Shown here: positions 13,240 to 25,374 of the stretch, in pieces
How the letters are laid out: each line of letters opens with the position of its first letter
Position numbering within the stretch: the first letter of the stretch is position 1
DNA from: Toxotes chatareus
Taxonomy: Eukaryota; Chordata; Actinopteri; Toxotidae
Length of the DNA: 64,000 bases
NCBI GenBank assembly: GCA_016801885.1
Contig: CM028884.1
Coordinates: 19,268,864 to 19,332,863, forward strand
Reading direction: 5' to 3'
Position numbers and translations under genes: made by a program
Notes under the pieces: generated by a model
Database searches by the model: none
Seen by the model: only the letters and a program-made list of their open reading frames with translations
Told to the model about the DNA's origin: nothing

Positions 13240-15300
13240 TGGCGTTTTTTCCAGCAAAAAAGTCCAAATTTTTTTTCGACCTCAAAATGTCATAAAAAAA
13301 GGTCATAGTTTAGTATGGCGTTTTTTTGGGGCAAAAAAGTCAAAATTTTTTTCGACCTCAAAATGTCATAAAAAAACATCATAGTATAGTATGGCGTCAA
13401 AATCGGACAAAAAAAGTCAAAAAAATTTTCAACCTCAAAATGTCATAAAAAACACCATAGTATAGTATGGCGTTTTTTTCGGGCAAAAAATGTCAAAATT
13501 TTTTTCGACCTCAAAATGTCATAAAAAAACGTCATAGTATAGTATGGCGTCAAAATCGGACAAAAAAAGTCAAAAAAAATTTCGAACTCAAAATGTCATA
13601 AAAAACGTCATAGTATAGTATGGCGGTTTTTTTTCGGGAAAAAAAAGTCAAAATTTTTTTCGACCTCAAAATTTCATAAAAAACGTCATAGTATATATGG
13701 CGTTTTTTTCAGGCAAAAAAAGTCAAAATTATTTTCAACCTCTAAATGTCATAAAAAACGTCATAGTATAGTATGGCGTCAAAATCGGACAAAAAAAGTC
13801 AAAAAAATTTTCGAACTCAAAATGTCATAAAAAACGTCATAGTATAGTATGGCGTTTTTTTTTTGGAAAAAAAACTCAAAATTTTTTTCGACCTCAAAAT
13901 TTCATAAAAAACGTCATAGTATATATGGCGTTTTTTTCGGGCAAAAAAAGTCAAAATTATTTTCGACCTCTAAATGTCATAAAAAACGTCATAGGATAGT
14001 ATGGCGTCAACATCGGACCAAAAAAGTCAAAAAATTTTCGACCTCAAAATGTCATAAAGAACGTCATACTATAGTAAGACGATAAAATCGGACAAAAAAA
14101 GTCAAAAATTTTTTCGACCTCAAAATGTCATAAAAAACATCATAGTATAGTAAGGCATCAAAATCGGGCAAAAAAAGTCAAAATTTTTTCGACCTCAAAA
14201 TGTCATAAAGAACGTCAAAGTGTAGTAAGATGTCAAAATCGGACAAAAAAATTCAAAATTTTTTTGGACCTCAAAATGTCATAAAAAACGTCATAATATG
14301 GCGTTTTTTTTGGGCAAAAAAAGTCCAAATTTTTTTCGACTTCAAAATGTCATTAAAAACATCATAGTATAGTATGGTGTAGAAATCGAGGAAAAAAAGT
14401 CAAAAAAATTTTCTACCTCAAAATGTCATAAAAAACATCATAGTATAGTAAGGCATCAAAATCGGACAAAAAAAGTCAAAAAATTTTTTGACCTCAAAAT
14501 GTCATAAAAAAACGTCATAATGTAGTAAGACGTCAAAATCGGACAAAAAAGTCAAAACTTTTTTCCACCTCAACATGTCATAAAAAATATCATAGTGTAG
14601 TATGGCCTCAAAATCGGACAAAAAAAGTCAAAAAAATTTTCGACCTCAAAATGTCATAAAAAACGTCATATTATAGTATTGCGTCAAAATCGGACAAAAA
14701 AAAGTCAAAAAAATTTTCGACCTCAAAAATTCATAAAAAACGTCATAGTATAGTATGGCATCAAAATCTGACAAATAAAGTCAAAAATTTTTTCGAACTC
14801 AAAATGTCATAAAAAACGTCATAGTATAGTATGGCGTTTTTTTTGGGCAAAAAAAGTCAAAAAATTTTTCCACCTCAAAATGTCATAAAAAAACGTCATA
14901 GTATAGTATGGCATCAAAAAATCAAACAAAAAAAAACTCAAAAATTTTTTTCGACCTCAAAATGTCATAAAAAAACGTCATAGTATAGTATGGCGCGTTT
15001 TTCGGAACAAAAATCAAAATTTTTTCGACCTCAAAATGTCATAAAAAAACGTCATAGTATAGTATGGCGTCAAAATCGAACAAAAAAGGTCAAAAATTTT
15101 TTTCGACCTCAAAATGTCATAAAATACATCATAGTACAGTATGCCGTCAAAATCGGGCAAAAAAAAGTCAAAATTTTTTTTTCGACCTCAAAATGTCATA
15201 AAAAACGTCATAGTATAGTATATGGCGTTTTTTCGAACAAAAATAAATCAAAATATTTTTCCACCTCAAAATATCATAAAAAAATTTCATAGTATAGTAT
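13240..15300 (+). repeat. Second higher-order block, copy 1
   Basis: This stretch shares a series of rare variants, in order, with 17050-19000: gttttttccagc (13246 and 17052), aacaccatagtatag (about 13451 and 17566), tatatatggcg (about 13695 and 17803), atggtgtagaaatcg (14374 and 18261) and tacatcatagtacagtatgcc (about 15124 and 18750). The offset shrinks from about 4.1 to 3.6 kb, so the second copy has lost units. Confidence 0.7.
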
Positions 15301-17049
15301 GGTGTTTTTTTTAGGCGAAATAAGTCAAAAAATTTTTCGACCTCAAAATTTCTTAAAAAAAAAAACGTCATAGTATAGTATGGCGTTTTTTTCGGGCAAA
15401 AAAAGTCAAAAAATTTTTCGACCTCAAAATTTCTTAAAAAAAAAAACGTCATAGTATAGTATGGCGTCAAAATCGGAAAAAAAAAGTCAAAAAATTTTTC
15501 GACCTCAAAATTTCACAAAAAACGTCATAGTATAGTATGGCATCAAAATCTGACAAAAAAAGTCAAAAATTTTTTCGAACTCAAAATGTCATAAAAAACG
15601 TCATAGTATAGTATGGCGTTTTTTTTGGGCAAAAAAAGTCAAAAATTATTTCCACCTCAAAATGTCATAAAAAAACGTCATAGTATAGTATGGCGTTTTT
15701 TTCGGGCAAAAAAAGTCAAAATTTTTTTCGACCTCAAAATTTCTTAAAAAAAAAAACGTCATAGTATAGTATGGCGTCAACATCGGACAAAAAAACTCAA
15801 AATTTTTTCAAACTCAAAATGTCATAAAAAAACGTCATAGTATAGTATGGCGTTTTTTTCGGGCAAAAAATGTCAAAATTTTTGTCGACCGCAAAATGTC
15901 ATAAAAAACGTCATAGTATAGTATGGCGTCAAAATCGGGCAAAAAATGTCAAAATTTTTTTCGACCTCAAAATGTCATAAAATACATCATAGTACAGTAT
16001 GCCGTCAAAATCGGGCAAAAAAAGTCAAAATTTTTTTCGACCTCAAAATGTCATAAAAAACGTCATAGTATAGTATGGTGTTTTTTTCGGGCAAAAATAA
16101 TCAAAATATTTTTCCACCTCGAAATATCATAAAGAATTTCATAGTATAGTATGGTGTTTTTTTTAGGCAAAATAAGTCAAAAATTTTTTCGACCTCAAAA
16201 TGTCATAAAAAACGTCATAGTATAGTAAGACGTCAATATCAGGTAAAAAAAGTCCAAATTTTTTTTTGACCTCAAAATTTCATAAAAAACATCATAGTAT
16301 AGTATGGCGTCAAAATCGGACAAAAAAAGTCAGAAATTTTTTCGATCTCAAAATGTCATAAAAAACGTTATAGTATAATATGGCGTCAAAATCGGCCAAA
16401 AAAAGTCAAAAAAAATTTTTTACCTCAAAATGTCATAAAAAACATCATAGTATAGTAAGGCGTCAAAATCGGACAAAAAAGTCCAAATTTTTTTTGACCT
16501 CAAAATGTCATCAAAAACGTCATAGTATAGTATGGCGTCAAAATCGGACAAAAAAAGTCAAAATTTTTTCGACCTAAAAATGTCATAGTATAGTATGGCG
16601 TTTCTTTCGACCTCAAAATCTCAAAAAAAATTTCGACCTCAAAATGTCATAAAAAAAAACATAGTATAGTATGGCGTTTTTTTCGGACAAAAAAAGTCCA
16701 AAATTTTTTCGACCTCAAAATGTCAAAAAAAACGTCATAGTATAGTATGGCGTTTTTTTCGGGCAAAAAAAGTCAAAAATTTTTTCGAACTCAAAATGTC
16801 ATCAAAAACGTCATAGTATAGTAAGACGTCACAATCGGCCAAAAAAAGTCAAAATTTTTTCGACCTCAAAATGTCATCAAAAACGTCATAGTATAGTATG
16901 GCGTCAAAATCGGACAAAAAAAGTCAACATTTTTTTCGACCTCAAAATGTCATAAAAAACGTCATAGTATAGTATGGTGTTTTTTTCGGGCAAAAAAATT
17001 CAAAAAAATTTTCGACCTCAAAATGTCATAAAAAACATCATAGTATAGT

Positions 17050-19000
17050 ATGGCGTTTTTTCCAGCAAAAATGGTCAAAAATTTTTTCGACCTCAAACTG
17101 TCTTAAAAAACGTCATAGTATAGTATGGCGTCAAAATCGGACAAAAAAAGTCAAAAAAATTTTCGACCTAAAAATGTCATAAAAAATGTCATAGTATAGT
17201 ATGGCGTTTCTTTCGACCTGAAAATGTGAAAAAAATTTTCAACCTCAAAATGTCATTAAAAAAAACATAGTATAGTATGGCGTTTTTTTCGGACAAAAAA
17301 AGTCAAAAATTTTTTCGACCTCAAAATGTCATAAAAAACGTCATAGTATAGTATGGCAACATCGGACAAAAAAAGTCAAAAAATTTTTCGACCTCAAAAT
17401 GTCATAAAATACGTCATAGTTTAGTATGGCGTTTTTTTGGGGCAAAAAATGTCAAAATTTTTTTCGACCTCAAAGTTTCATAAAAAACGTCATAGTATAG
17501 TATGGCGTCAAAATCGGACAAAAAAAGGTCAAAAATTTTTTCCACCTCAAAATGTCATAAAAAACACCATAGTATAGTATGGCGTTTTTTTCGGGCAAAA
17601 AATGTCAAAATTTTTTTCGACCTCAAAATGTCATAAAAAAACATCATAGTATAGTATGGCGTCAAAATCGGACAAAAAAAGTCAAAAAATTTTTCGAACT
17701 CAAAATGTCATAAAAACGTCATAGTATAGTATGGCGTTTTTTTTCGGGAAAAAAAAGTCAACATTTTTTTCGACCTCAAAATTACATAAAAAACGTCATA
17801 GTATATATGGCGTTTTTTTCGGGCAAAAAAAGTCAAAATTATTTTTGACCTCTAAATGTCATAAAAAACGTCATAGGATAGTATGGCGTCAACATCGGAC
17901 CAAAAAAGTCAAAAAATTTTCAACCTCAAAATGTCATAAAGAACGTCATAGTATAGTAAGACGTCAAAATCGGACAAAAAAAGTCAAAAAATTTTTCGAC
18001 CTCAAAATGTCATAAAAAACATCATAGTATAGTAAGGCGTCAAAATCAGGCAAAAAAAGTCAAAATTTTTTTGACCTCAAAATGTCATAAAGAACGTCAA
18101 AGTGTAGTAAGATGTCAAAATCGGACAAAAAAAGTCAAAATTTTTTTGGACCTCAAAATGTCATAAAAAACGTCATAGTATAGTATGGCGTTTTTTTTGG
18201 GCAAAAAAAGTCCAAATTTTTTTCGACTTCAAAATGTCATTAAAAACATCATAGTATAGTATGGTGTAGAAATCGGGGAAAAAAAGTCAAAAAATTTTTC
18301 TACCTCAAAATGTCATAAAAAACATCATAGTATAGTAAGGCGTCAAAATCGGACAAAAAAAGTCGAAATTTTTTTCGACCTCAAAATGTCATAAAAAACG
18401 TAATAGTGTAGTAAGACGTCAAAATCGGACAAAAAAGTCAAAACTTTTTTCCACCTCAACATGTCATAAAAAACAAAATCGGACAAAAAAAGTCAAAAAA
18501 ATTTTCGACCTCAAAATGTCATAAAAAACGTCATAGTATAGTATGGCGTCAAAATCGGACATAAAAAGTCAAAAAAATTTTCGACCTCAAAATTTCATAA
18601 AAACGTCATAGTATAGTATGGCATCAAAATCTGACAAATAAAGTCAAAAAAATTTTCGAACTCAAAATGTCATAAAAAACGTCATAGTATAGTATGGCGT
18701 TTTTTTCGGGCAAAAAAAGTCAAAATTTTTTTCGAACTCAAAATGTCATAAAATACATCATAGTACAGTATGCCGTCAAAATCGGGCATAAAAAGTCAAA
18801 AAATTTTTCGACCTCAAAATGTCATAAAAAACGTCATAGTATAGTATGGCGTTTTTTTCGGGCAAAAATAATCAAAATATTTTTCCACCTCGAAATATCA
18901 TAAAGAATTTCATAGTATAGTATGGTGTTTTTTTTTAGGCAAAATAAGTCAAAAATTTTTTCGACCTCAAAATTTCTTAAAAAAAAAAACATCATAGTAT
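17050..19000 (+). repeat. Second higher-order block, copy 2
   Basis: Counterpart of 13240-15300 in the same orientation. The following part (about 18690-19480) is itself repeated imperfectly at about 19640-20500, including the gtacagtatgccg unit and the aataatcaaaatatttttcc unit. Those later copies differ mostly in homopolymer length. Confidence 0.65.
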
Positions 19001-21489
19001 AGTATGGCTTTTTTTTCGGGCAAAAATAATCAAAATTTTTTTCGACCTCAAAATGTCATAAAAAACGTCATAGTATAGTATGGCGTTTTTTTTCGGGCAA
19101 AAAAAGTCAAAAATTTTTTCGACCTCAAAATTTCTTAAAAAAAAAACGTCATGGTATAGTATGGCGTCAAAATCGGACAAAAAAAGTCAAAAAATTTTTC
19201 GACCTCAAAATTTCATAAAAAACGTCATAGTATAGTATGGCATCAAAATCTGACAAAAAAAAGTCAAAAATTTTTTCCACCTCAAAATTTCATAAAAAAA
19301 CGTCATAGTATAGTATGGTGTTTTTTTCGGGCAAAAAAAGTCAAAATTTTTTTCGACCTCAAAATTTCTTTAAAAAAAAACGTCATAGTATAGTATGGCG
19401 TCAAAATCGGACAAAAAAACTCAAAAATTTTTTCGAACTCAAAATGTCATAAAAAACGTCATAGTATAGTATGGCGTTTTTTTCGAACAAAAAAAAAGTC
19501 AAAATTTTTTCGACCTCAAAATGTCATAAAAAAACGTCATAGTATAGTATAGTATGGCGTCAACATCGGACAAAAAAAAGTCAAAATTTTTTTCGACCTC
19601 AAAATGTCATAAAAAAAACGTCATAGTATAGTATATGCGTTTTTCGGAAAAAAAAAAAATCTAAATTTTTTTCGAACTCAAAATGTCATAAAAACATCAT
19701 AGTACAGTATGCCGTCAAAATCGGGCATAAAAAGTCAAAAAATTTTCGACCTCAAAATGTCATAAAAAACGTCATAGTATATATGGCGTTTTTTTGAACA
19801 AAAATAATCAAAATATTTTTCCACCTCGAAATATCATAAAAAAATTTCATAGTATAGTATGGTGTTTTTTTTTTTAGGCAAAATAAGTCAAAAATTTTTT
19901 CGACCTCAAAATTTCTTAAAAAAAAATCATCATAGTATAGTATGGCTTTTTTTCAGGCAAAAAATAATCAAAATTTTTTTCGACCTCAAAATTTCTTAAA
20001 AAAACATCATAGTATAGTATGGCGTCAAAATCGGACAAAAAAGTCAAAAATTTTTCGACCTCAAAATTTCATAAAAACGTCATAGTATAGTATGGCATCA
20101 AAATCTGACAAAAAAAAGTCAAAAATTTTTTGAACTCAAAATGTCATAAAAAACGTCATAGTATAGTATGGCGTTTTTTCGCAAAAAAAGTCAAAAATTT
20201 TTCCACCTCAAAATTTCATAAAAAAAAACGTCATAGTATAGTATGGTGTTTTTTTTCGGACAAAAAGTCAAAATTTTTTTCGACTCAAAATTTCTTTAAA
20301 AAAAAAAGTCATAGTATAGTATAGTATAAAAACGTCAAAATCGGACAAAAAAACTCAAAAATTTTTTTTGAACTCAAAATGTCATAAAAAACGTCATAGT
20401 ATAGTATGGCGTTTTTTTTTCGGACAAAAAATGTCAAAATTTTTGTCGACCGCAAAATGTCATAAAAAACGTCATAGTATAGTATGGCGTTTTTTTCGGC
20501 CAAAAAAAGTCAAAAAATTTTTCGACCTGAAAATGTCATAAAGAATTTCATAGTATAGTATGGTGTTTTTTTTAGGCAAAATAAGTCAAAAAATTTTTCC
20601 ACCTCAAAATGTCATAAAAAACATCATAGTATAGTATGGTGTCAAAATCGGATAAAAAAAGTCAAAAAAATTTTCGACCTCAAAATGTCATAAAAAACGT
20701 CATAGTATAGTATTGCGTCAACATCGGACAAAAACAGTCCAAATTTTTTTCGACCTCAAAATGTCATAAAAAACGTCATAGTATAGTATGGCGTTTTTTT
20801 CGGGCAAAAAAAGTCTAAATTTTTTTCGGCCTCAAAATGTCATAAAAAACATCATAGTACAGTATGGCGTCAAAATCGGACAAAAAAAGTCAAATTTTTT
20901 TACGACCTCAAAATGTCATAAAAAACATCATAGTATAGTATGGCGTCAACATCGGACAAAAAAAGTCAAAAATTTTTTCAACCTCAAAATGTCATAAAAA
21001 ACGTCATAGTATAGTATGGCGTTTTATTTTAACTTAAAATGTCATAAAAAACGTAAGGCGTCAAAATCGGACAAAAAAGTCCAAATTTTTTTTGACCTCA
21101 AAATGTCATAAAAAACATCATAGTATAGTATGGCGTCAAAATCGGACAAAAAAAGTCAGAAATTTTTTCAACCTCAAAATGTCATAAAAGACGTCATAGT
21201 ATAGTATGGCGTTTTTTTCGGCCAAAAAAAGTCAATTTTTTTTTTTACCTCAAAATGTCATAAAAAACATCATAGTATAGTAAGGCGTCAAAATCGGATA
21301 AAAAAAGTCAAAAAATTTTCGACCTCAAAATGTCATAAAAAACGTCATAGTATAGTATGGCGTCAACATCGGACAAAAAAAGTCCACATTTTTTTCGACC
21401 TCAAAATGTCATAAAAAACGTCATAGTATAGTAAGGTGTCAAAATCGGCCAAAAAAGTCCAAATTTTTTTTTACCTCAAAATTTCATAA

Positions 21490-22090
21490 AAAACATCATA
21501 TTATAGTAAGGCGTGAAAATCGGCCAAAAAAAGTCAAAAAAATTTTTGACCTCAAAATGTCATAAAAAACATCATAGTATAGTATGGCGTCAAAATCGGA
21601 CAAAAAAAGTTAAACATTTTTTCGGCCTAAAAATGTCATAAAAAACGTCATAGCATAGTATGGCGTTTTTTTCGGCCAATAAAAGTCAAATTTTTTTCGA
21701 CCGCAAAATGTCATAAAAAACATCATAGTATAGTAAGGTGTCAAAATCGGCCAAAAAAGTCCAAATTTTTTTTGACCTCAAAATGTCATAAAAAACATCA
21801 TATTATAGTAAGGCGTGAAAATCGGCCAAAAAAAGTCAAAAAAATTTTTGACCTCAAAATGTCATAAAAAACATCATAGTATAGTATGGCGTCAAAATCG
21901 GACAAAAAAAGTTAAACATTTTTTCGGCCTCAAAATGTCATAAAAAACGTCATAGTATAGTATGGCGTTTTTTTCGGCCAAAAAAAGTCAAAAATTTTTT
22001 TACCTCAAAATGTCATAAAAAACATCATAGTATAGTAAGGCGTCAAAATCGGACAAAAAAGTCCAAATTTTTTTTGACCTCAAAATATCA
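21490..22090 (+). repeat. Recent four-unit duplication (about 301 bp period)
   Basis: A group of four satellite units with the marker series ttatagtaaggcgtgaaaat, then gttaaacattttttcggcc, occurs at about 21498-21790 and again at about 21799-22090. Corresponding marks are about 301 bp apart, close to four units. The two groups are nearly identical, so the duplication is recent relative to the rest of the array. Confidence 0.75.
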
Positions 22091-22280
22091 TAAAAAACGT
22101 CATAGTATAGTGTGGCGTTTTTTTCGGCCAAAAAAGTCAAATTTTCATAAAAAAACGTCATAGTATAGTAAGGCGTCAAAATCGGACAAAAAAGTCCACT
22201 TTTTTTTTACCTCAAAATGTCATAAAAAACATCATATTATAGTAAGGCGTTAAAATCGGCCAAAAAAAGTCATACTTTAG

Positions 22281-22546
22281 TAAGACCTCAAAATGTCATA
22301 AAACACGTCATACGGCCGTAAGACCTCAAAATATGCAAAAAATACTGATAATTTTGTAAGACCTCAAAATGTCATAAAACACATCATACGGCCGTAAGAC
22401 CTCAAAATATGCCAATAAAAGTCATACTTTATTAAGACCTCAAAATGTCATGAAACACGTCACACGGCCGTAAGACGTCAAAATATTCCAAAAATACTGA
22501 TATTTTTGTAAGACCTCAAAATGTCATAAAACACGTCATACTGCCG
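22281..22546 (+). repeat. Right edge of the array: seven exact 38-bp units
   Basis: Here the array resolves into seven consecutive 38-bp units, each beginning taagacctcaaaat (one taagacgtcaaaat). They alternate between type a (continuing gtcataaaacacgtcat, ending acggccg) and type b (continuing atgcaaaaaatactgat, ending in a T-run plus g, or the catactttat variant). Two units make 76 bp, the period of the main array. The ACGGCCGT palindrome is confined to this edge. The final unit ends at about 22546, after which the sequence is non-repetitive. Confidence 0.85.
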
Positions 22547-22760
22547 ACAATCAGCAAAAGAAAAATAAAATAAAAAATAATCATCCCTTTAATTACAATA
22601 GGGCTTTTCACAAGTTTTGTGCTCGGGTCCTAATTAATTAATAATTTAGGTAAGTTTTCAGCAACAAACACCAGACACACAAGACGGAGGATGGACCCGA
22701 TATAGCTGATATTTTACTTTAGAGTAGCAAATTCCCAGTAAAGGTTTGATTATTCATTAT

Positions 22761-22793
22761 TAAAATTATGTAAAATTATGTAAAATTATGTAA
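22761..22793 (+). repeat. TAAAATTATG short tandem repeat, three copies
   Basis: Three perfect copies of the 10-bp unit taaaattatg followed by a partial copy. It is unrelated to the 76-bp satellite. Confidence 0.85.
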
Positions 22794-23229
22794 ATTTAAA
22801 TGATACAGAAACCTGGGGGTCTGGGGCCACTCAGCAGTTGCATGCTTTGTCTGGTTGATAGTCCACCTTTGAGCAGAGCAGCAAGGGGATGAGAAAATGA
22901 AGATCGACACCATGACAAATGTTAAAGAGAAACGTGTTTGCAGTTTAAAAGCTAAACATGCAGTTTTGTGAAAAGCTAACCAACCTGGTGAAGGCCTATC
23001 ACTAATTGTTGATTAATGTGAAGCTGCAAACACATGCAGCAGTATCAAAGAACCTAATTCAATTCACCAAATGAAGCCCCAAGTTACTTGTTTCACTTGA
23101 AGGACTTAAAAGGAGTTTTCATTGACATTTTTAGACTTAATTTTAATATTTAATTTAATTTAATAGGAGAGAATAGAATACATAACAAGCTTGCAGACTG
23201 AACCTCTATCAAACTGCAGCTTTTAATTT

Positions 23230-24130
23230 GGCTGATGAAAAATCATGCGAATCAATAGGACCTCATTTAGTTGTGTGACTTGTCAGCTGTATGACAAATG
23301 CCATTTGGCCTGTTTTATGACACAGGCCTCCCTGACACAGTACAAAAATCACAGCTAATTGATAAGGCAGCAGAGCAATATATGGAGGTCATTGATTCTG
23401 TTTCTCTTCTAATTTAATCTGAATACACCAGTCGTGCTGATTAAAAATTCCCTGCATAAATTAGTTACTGCTGATAATGCTGTCAGTTTTCTCAACAGCC
23501 AGCCCAACAAAAGTGCTGACAGCCTCCTCCCTCTTCCTATTTTTTTTTAACCAATAATGCACAGAGAGCCTGTGTCTTTCTATAAAAATGTTTCACTGTC
23601 CATTGAATCACTCAAGTCACCCCTGGGATGTCAGTTCAGCCCTCAAACACAGAACGGTTACCAGAATCCCCCATTTTCATAGTAAGACAAATAAATCGGC
23701 CTCTTTTGGCTTTGTTGGATGATAAATCAAGGACCCCTTAAAATATTTACACCCTGTAGTTTAATCAATCAGCAAAATGTCGAGCTCATTACGTAAATAT
23801 GAACAGATTGCGCGATCTTTTAACGTAATCACATGTATTGGTGCAGGTTTCCAGGGGCCCTGTCCTGTCACTTAACTAATGGGCAAGTAAGGGAGTGAGT
23901 GACGGGGCCCAATAAATTCACATCTGTCCGACTTAAAACGCTGTTCTAAAGCATGAAAAAGGCACCGTTTTTGCCAATAAAGTTTATTGAAAAGGCGTGG
24001 CCAGAGAGAATGTATTCATGGGCGTCATTTATTGTTGCAGGAAATGTATGTTACAGGTGTTTCACCAACTGCGGTGGGCCCGGTGATGTCCGCAGCCCTA
24101 CATGGCGTCAGTGTAACCTTCAGTTCATGC
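23230..24130. promoter_or_regulatory. Candidate conserved non-coding element
   Basis: This stretch has a complex, non-repetitive composition with many ATTA/TAAT homeodomain-like cores, a GGGGCCC word repeated at 23854 and 23904, and an inverted repeat CAATAAA-G-TTTATTG at 23975-23989. That texture resembles vertebrate conserved enhancers. No coding potential is seen. This is an inference from texture only; conservation has not been tested. Confidence 0.25.
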
Positions 24131-24988
24131 TGATCAGCAAAATAGATTTAACCTGTATCAAACAAAAGAAAACACTGGCAGTCTGGGTTGTTTTATTGTA
24201 GTTTCAATCAAATAAATCTTACATTTTATCTAAAAAATAAAGAGTGCACATAGACCCCAAGGCCTCTGATAAAAAAATTAAAATAAAAAGTAAAAAGCTT
24301 AGAAACAGCTAAGCACACACATCTCAGTTGGCCTACACTTTTACTGAAATTTACCATTTTAAACTGTGGGTATAGTCAAAGACAAATTATGGATCTGAAA
24401 TATGAAGCTGTTATATACAAATGTCACCACCAGGAACATTTTAGGGAAAAGAAACATCTGCTTTACTAAGCAGACCTGTGTTCAAACAAGGTTCATGTCT
24501 GCCCTCTAGTGTTAAAATAAAAGAAGACACTTCACCTCACTGTTCAAGTTTGAGAAAAAGTAGACTTATACACACAAGCAAAAAGAGACATGTCCATATG
24601 TTATATGGATGTTTGCACATCAAGTAGTGGCTGTAAAAAGCTGATGATGTGTGAAATAAAACTACAAAAACTAAGTGAAATAATATGTGATATTTAAAAA
24701 GAAAAAAGAAAAAGCTTCTGTAGCTGTAGAAAACCTTAATAGACAACCTACACCCATGGATGGACAATGAGACAACAGGTTCTTGCCTGTCAGGGTTCAA
24801 TTTCAGTCTTACACCCCCTTAAAATAGACTTTAATGGACATTAGGTAAAATGCAAGTGTAGAATAAATGTGGCTTATACATAAAAGGCCCCTAGATCCAT
24901 TACATAAGACACCTATGCAGACTGAAAGACACAAAACAAACACCAAACAACACGTAGATAACCCAATAACCCAAGTAGTTTTGGGCTA

Positions 24989-25245
24989 TTTTGTGTCTCT
25001 TTGTAGACATTTTGCATCTCTTTGTAGTCATTTTGTGTCTCTAGTTGTTTGCATCTTTCAGTAGTCGTTCTGTGTTTGTAGTTGTTTCGTGTGCTTTCAA
25101 TGTAGTTTTGGTTTCTTTTGTTTCTTTGTAGACATTTTTTGTCTGATGTAATTTTGCATTTCTTCGTGGTCACTTTTTTGTCTCTTTGTCGTTTTGTGTC
25201 TGTGTGGTCATATTTTGTCCCTGTGTTTTGTGTTTGTTGTAGTTT
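24989..25245 (+). repeat. Degenerate ~21-bp minisatellite
   Basis: Imperfect tandem copies of a unit close to ttttgtgtctctttgtagtca, clearest at 24989-25050, then decaying. The long reverse-strand frame over this stretch (24913-25272) is a by-product of the repeat, as its residues are low-complexity. Confidence 0.65.
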
Positions 25246-25374
25246 TGAATTAACAGGTCGTTTGATTAACATTCAGGAAACCTCAACCGTCATTTAAGAG
25301 GTAGACCAGTCCAGGAATCCATTTACACCTGCGCTGCTAAACCGATACTTGATGATATACTACACATTTTCGCT

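Larger units (their letters stand above)
69..22546 (+). repeat. 76-bp AT-rich satellite array, about 295 copies
   Basis: Continuous head-to-tail array. A typical unit reads ggcgtcaaaatcgg, then acaaaaaaagtc, then a mixed A/T run, then cgacctcaaaatgtcataa, then aaaacgtcatagtatagtat; counted over one clean unit this is 76 bp. Divergence between units is modest and is mostly A/T run length plus recurring point variants. Two main classes occur: one begins gtcaaaatcgg, the other begins gtttttttcggg. Each unit carries ATG-TCA-TAA, so one frame is closed once per unit, and 76 is not a multiple of three; the short open frames throughout are accidental. Units share no spacers, so this is not a CRISPR-like array. 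The A-rich strand is always the plus strand, so no inversion is seen. The family name is not known to me. Confidence 0.97.

Noticed and set aside
1688..20997. Many 60-120 residue open frames rich in KCHKKRHSIVW and NRTKKVK inside the satellite
   Set aside because: They are translations of the 76-bp unit on either strand. Each unit contains ATG-TCA-TAA, the period is not a multiple of three, and frames persist only through indels. There is no promoter, splice pattern or constraint.
69..22546. CRISPR array
   Set aside because: Units are contiguous and similar along their whole length with no unique spacers, and the genome is clearly vertebrate.
69..22546. CENP-B box in the satellite, suggesting a centromere
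   Set aside because: The TTCG in ttttttcgacctcaaaatg lacks the required A and CGGG at the right spacing, and the TTCGGG in the other class has the wrong arrangement. No unit read matched the full box.
23953..24201. 82-residue open frame as a small gene
   Set aside because: No recognisable similarity and no splice or promoter context. It falls within the candidate regulatory stretch.
24537..25272. Minus-strand open frames (87 and 119 residues)
   Set aside because: They are low-complexity and largely by-products of A/T-rich DNA and the 21-bp minisatellite.
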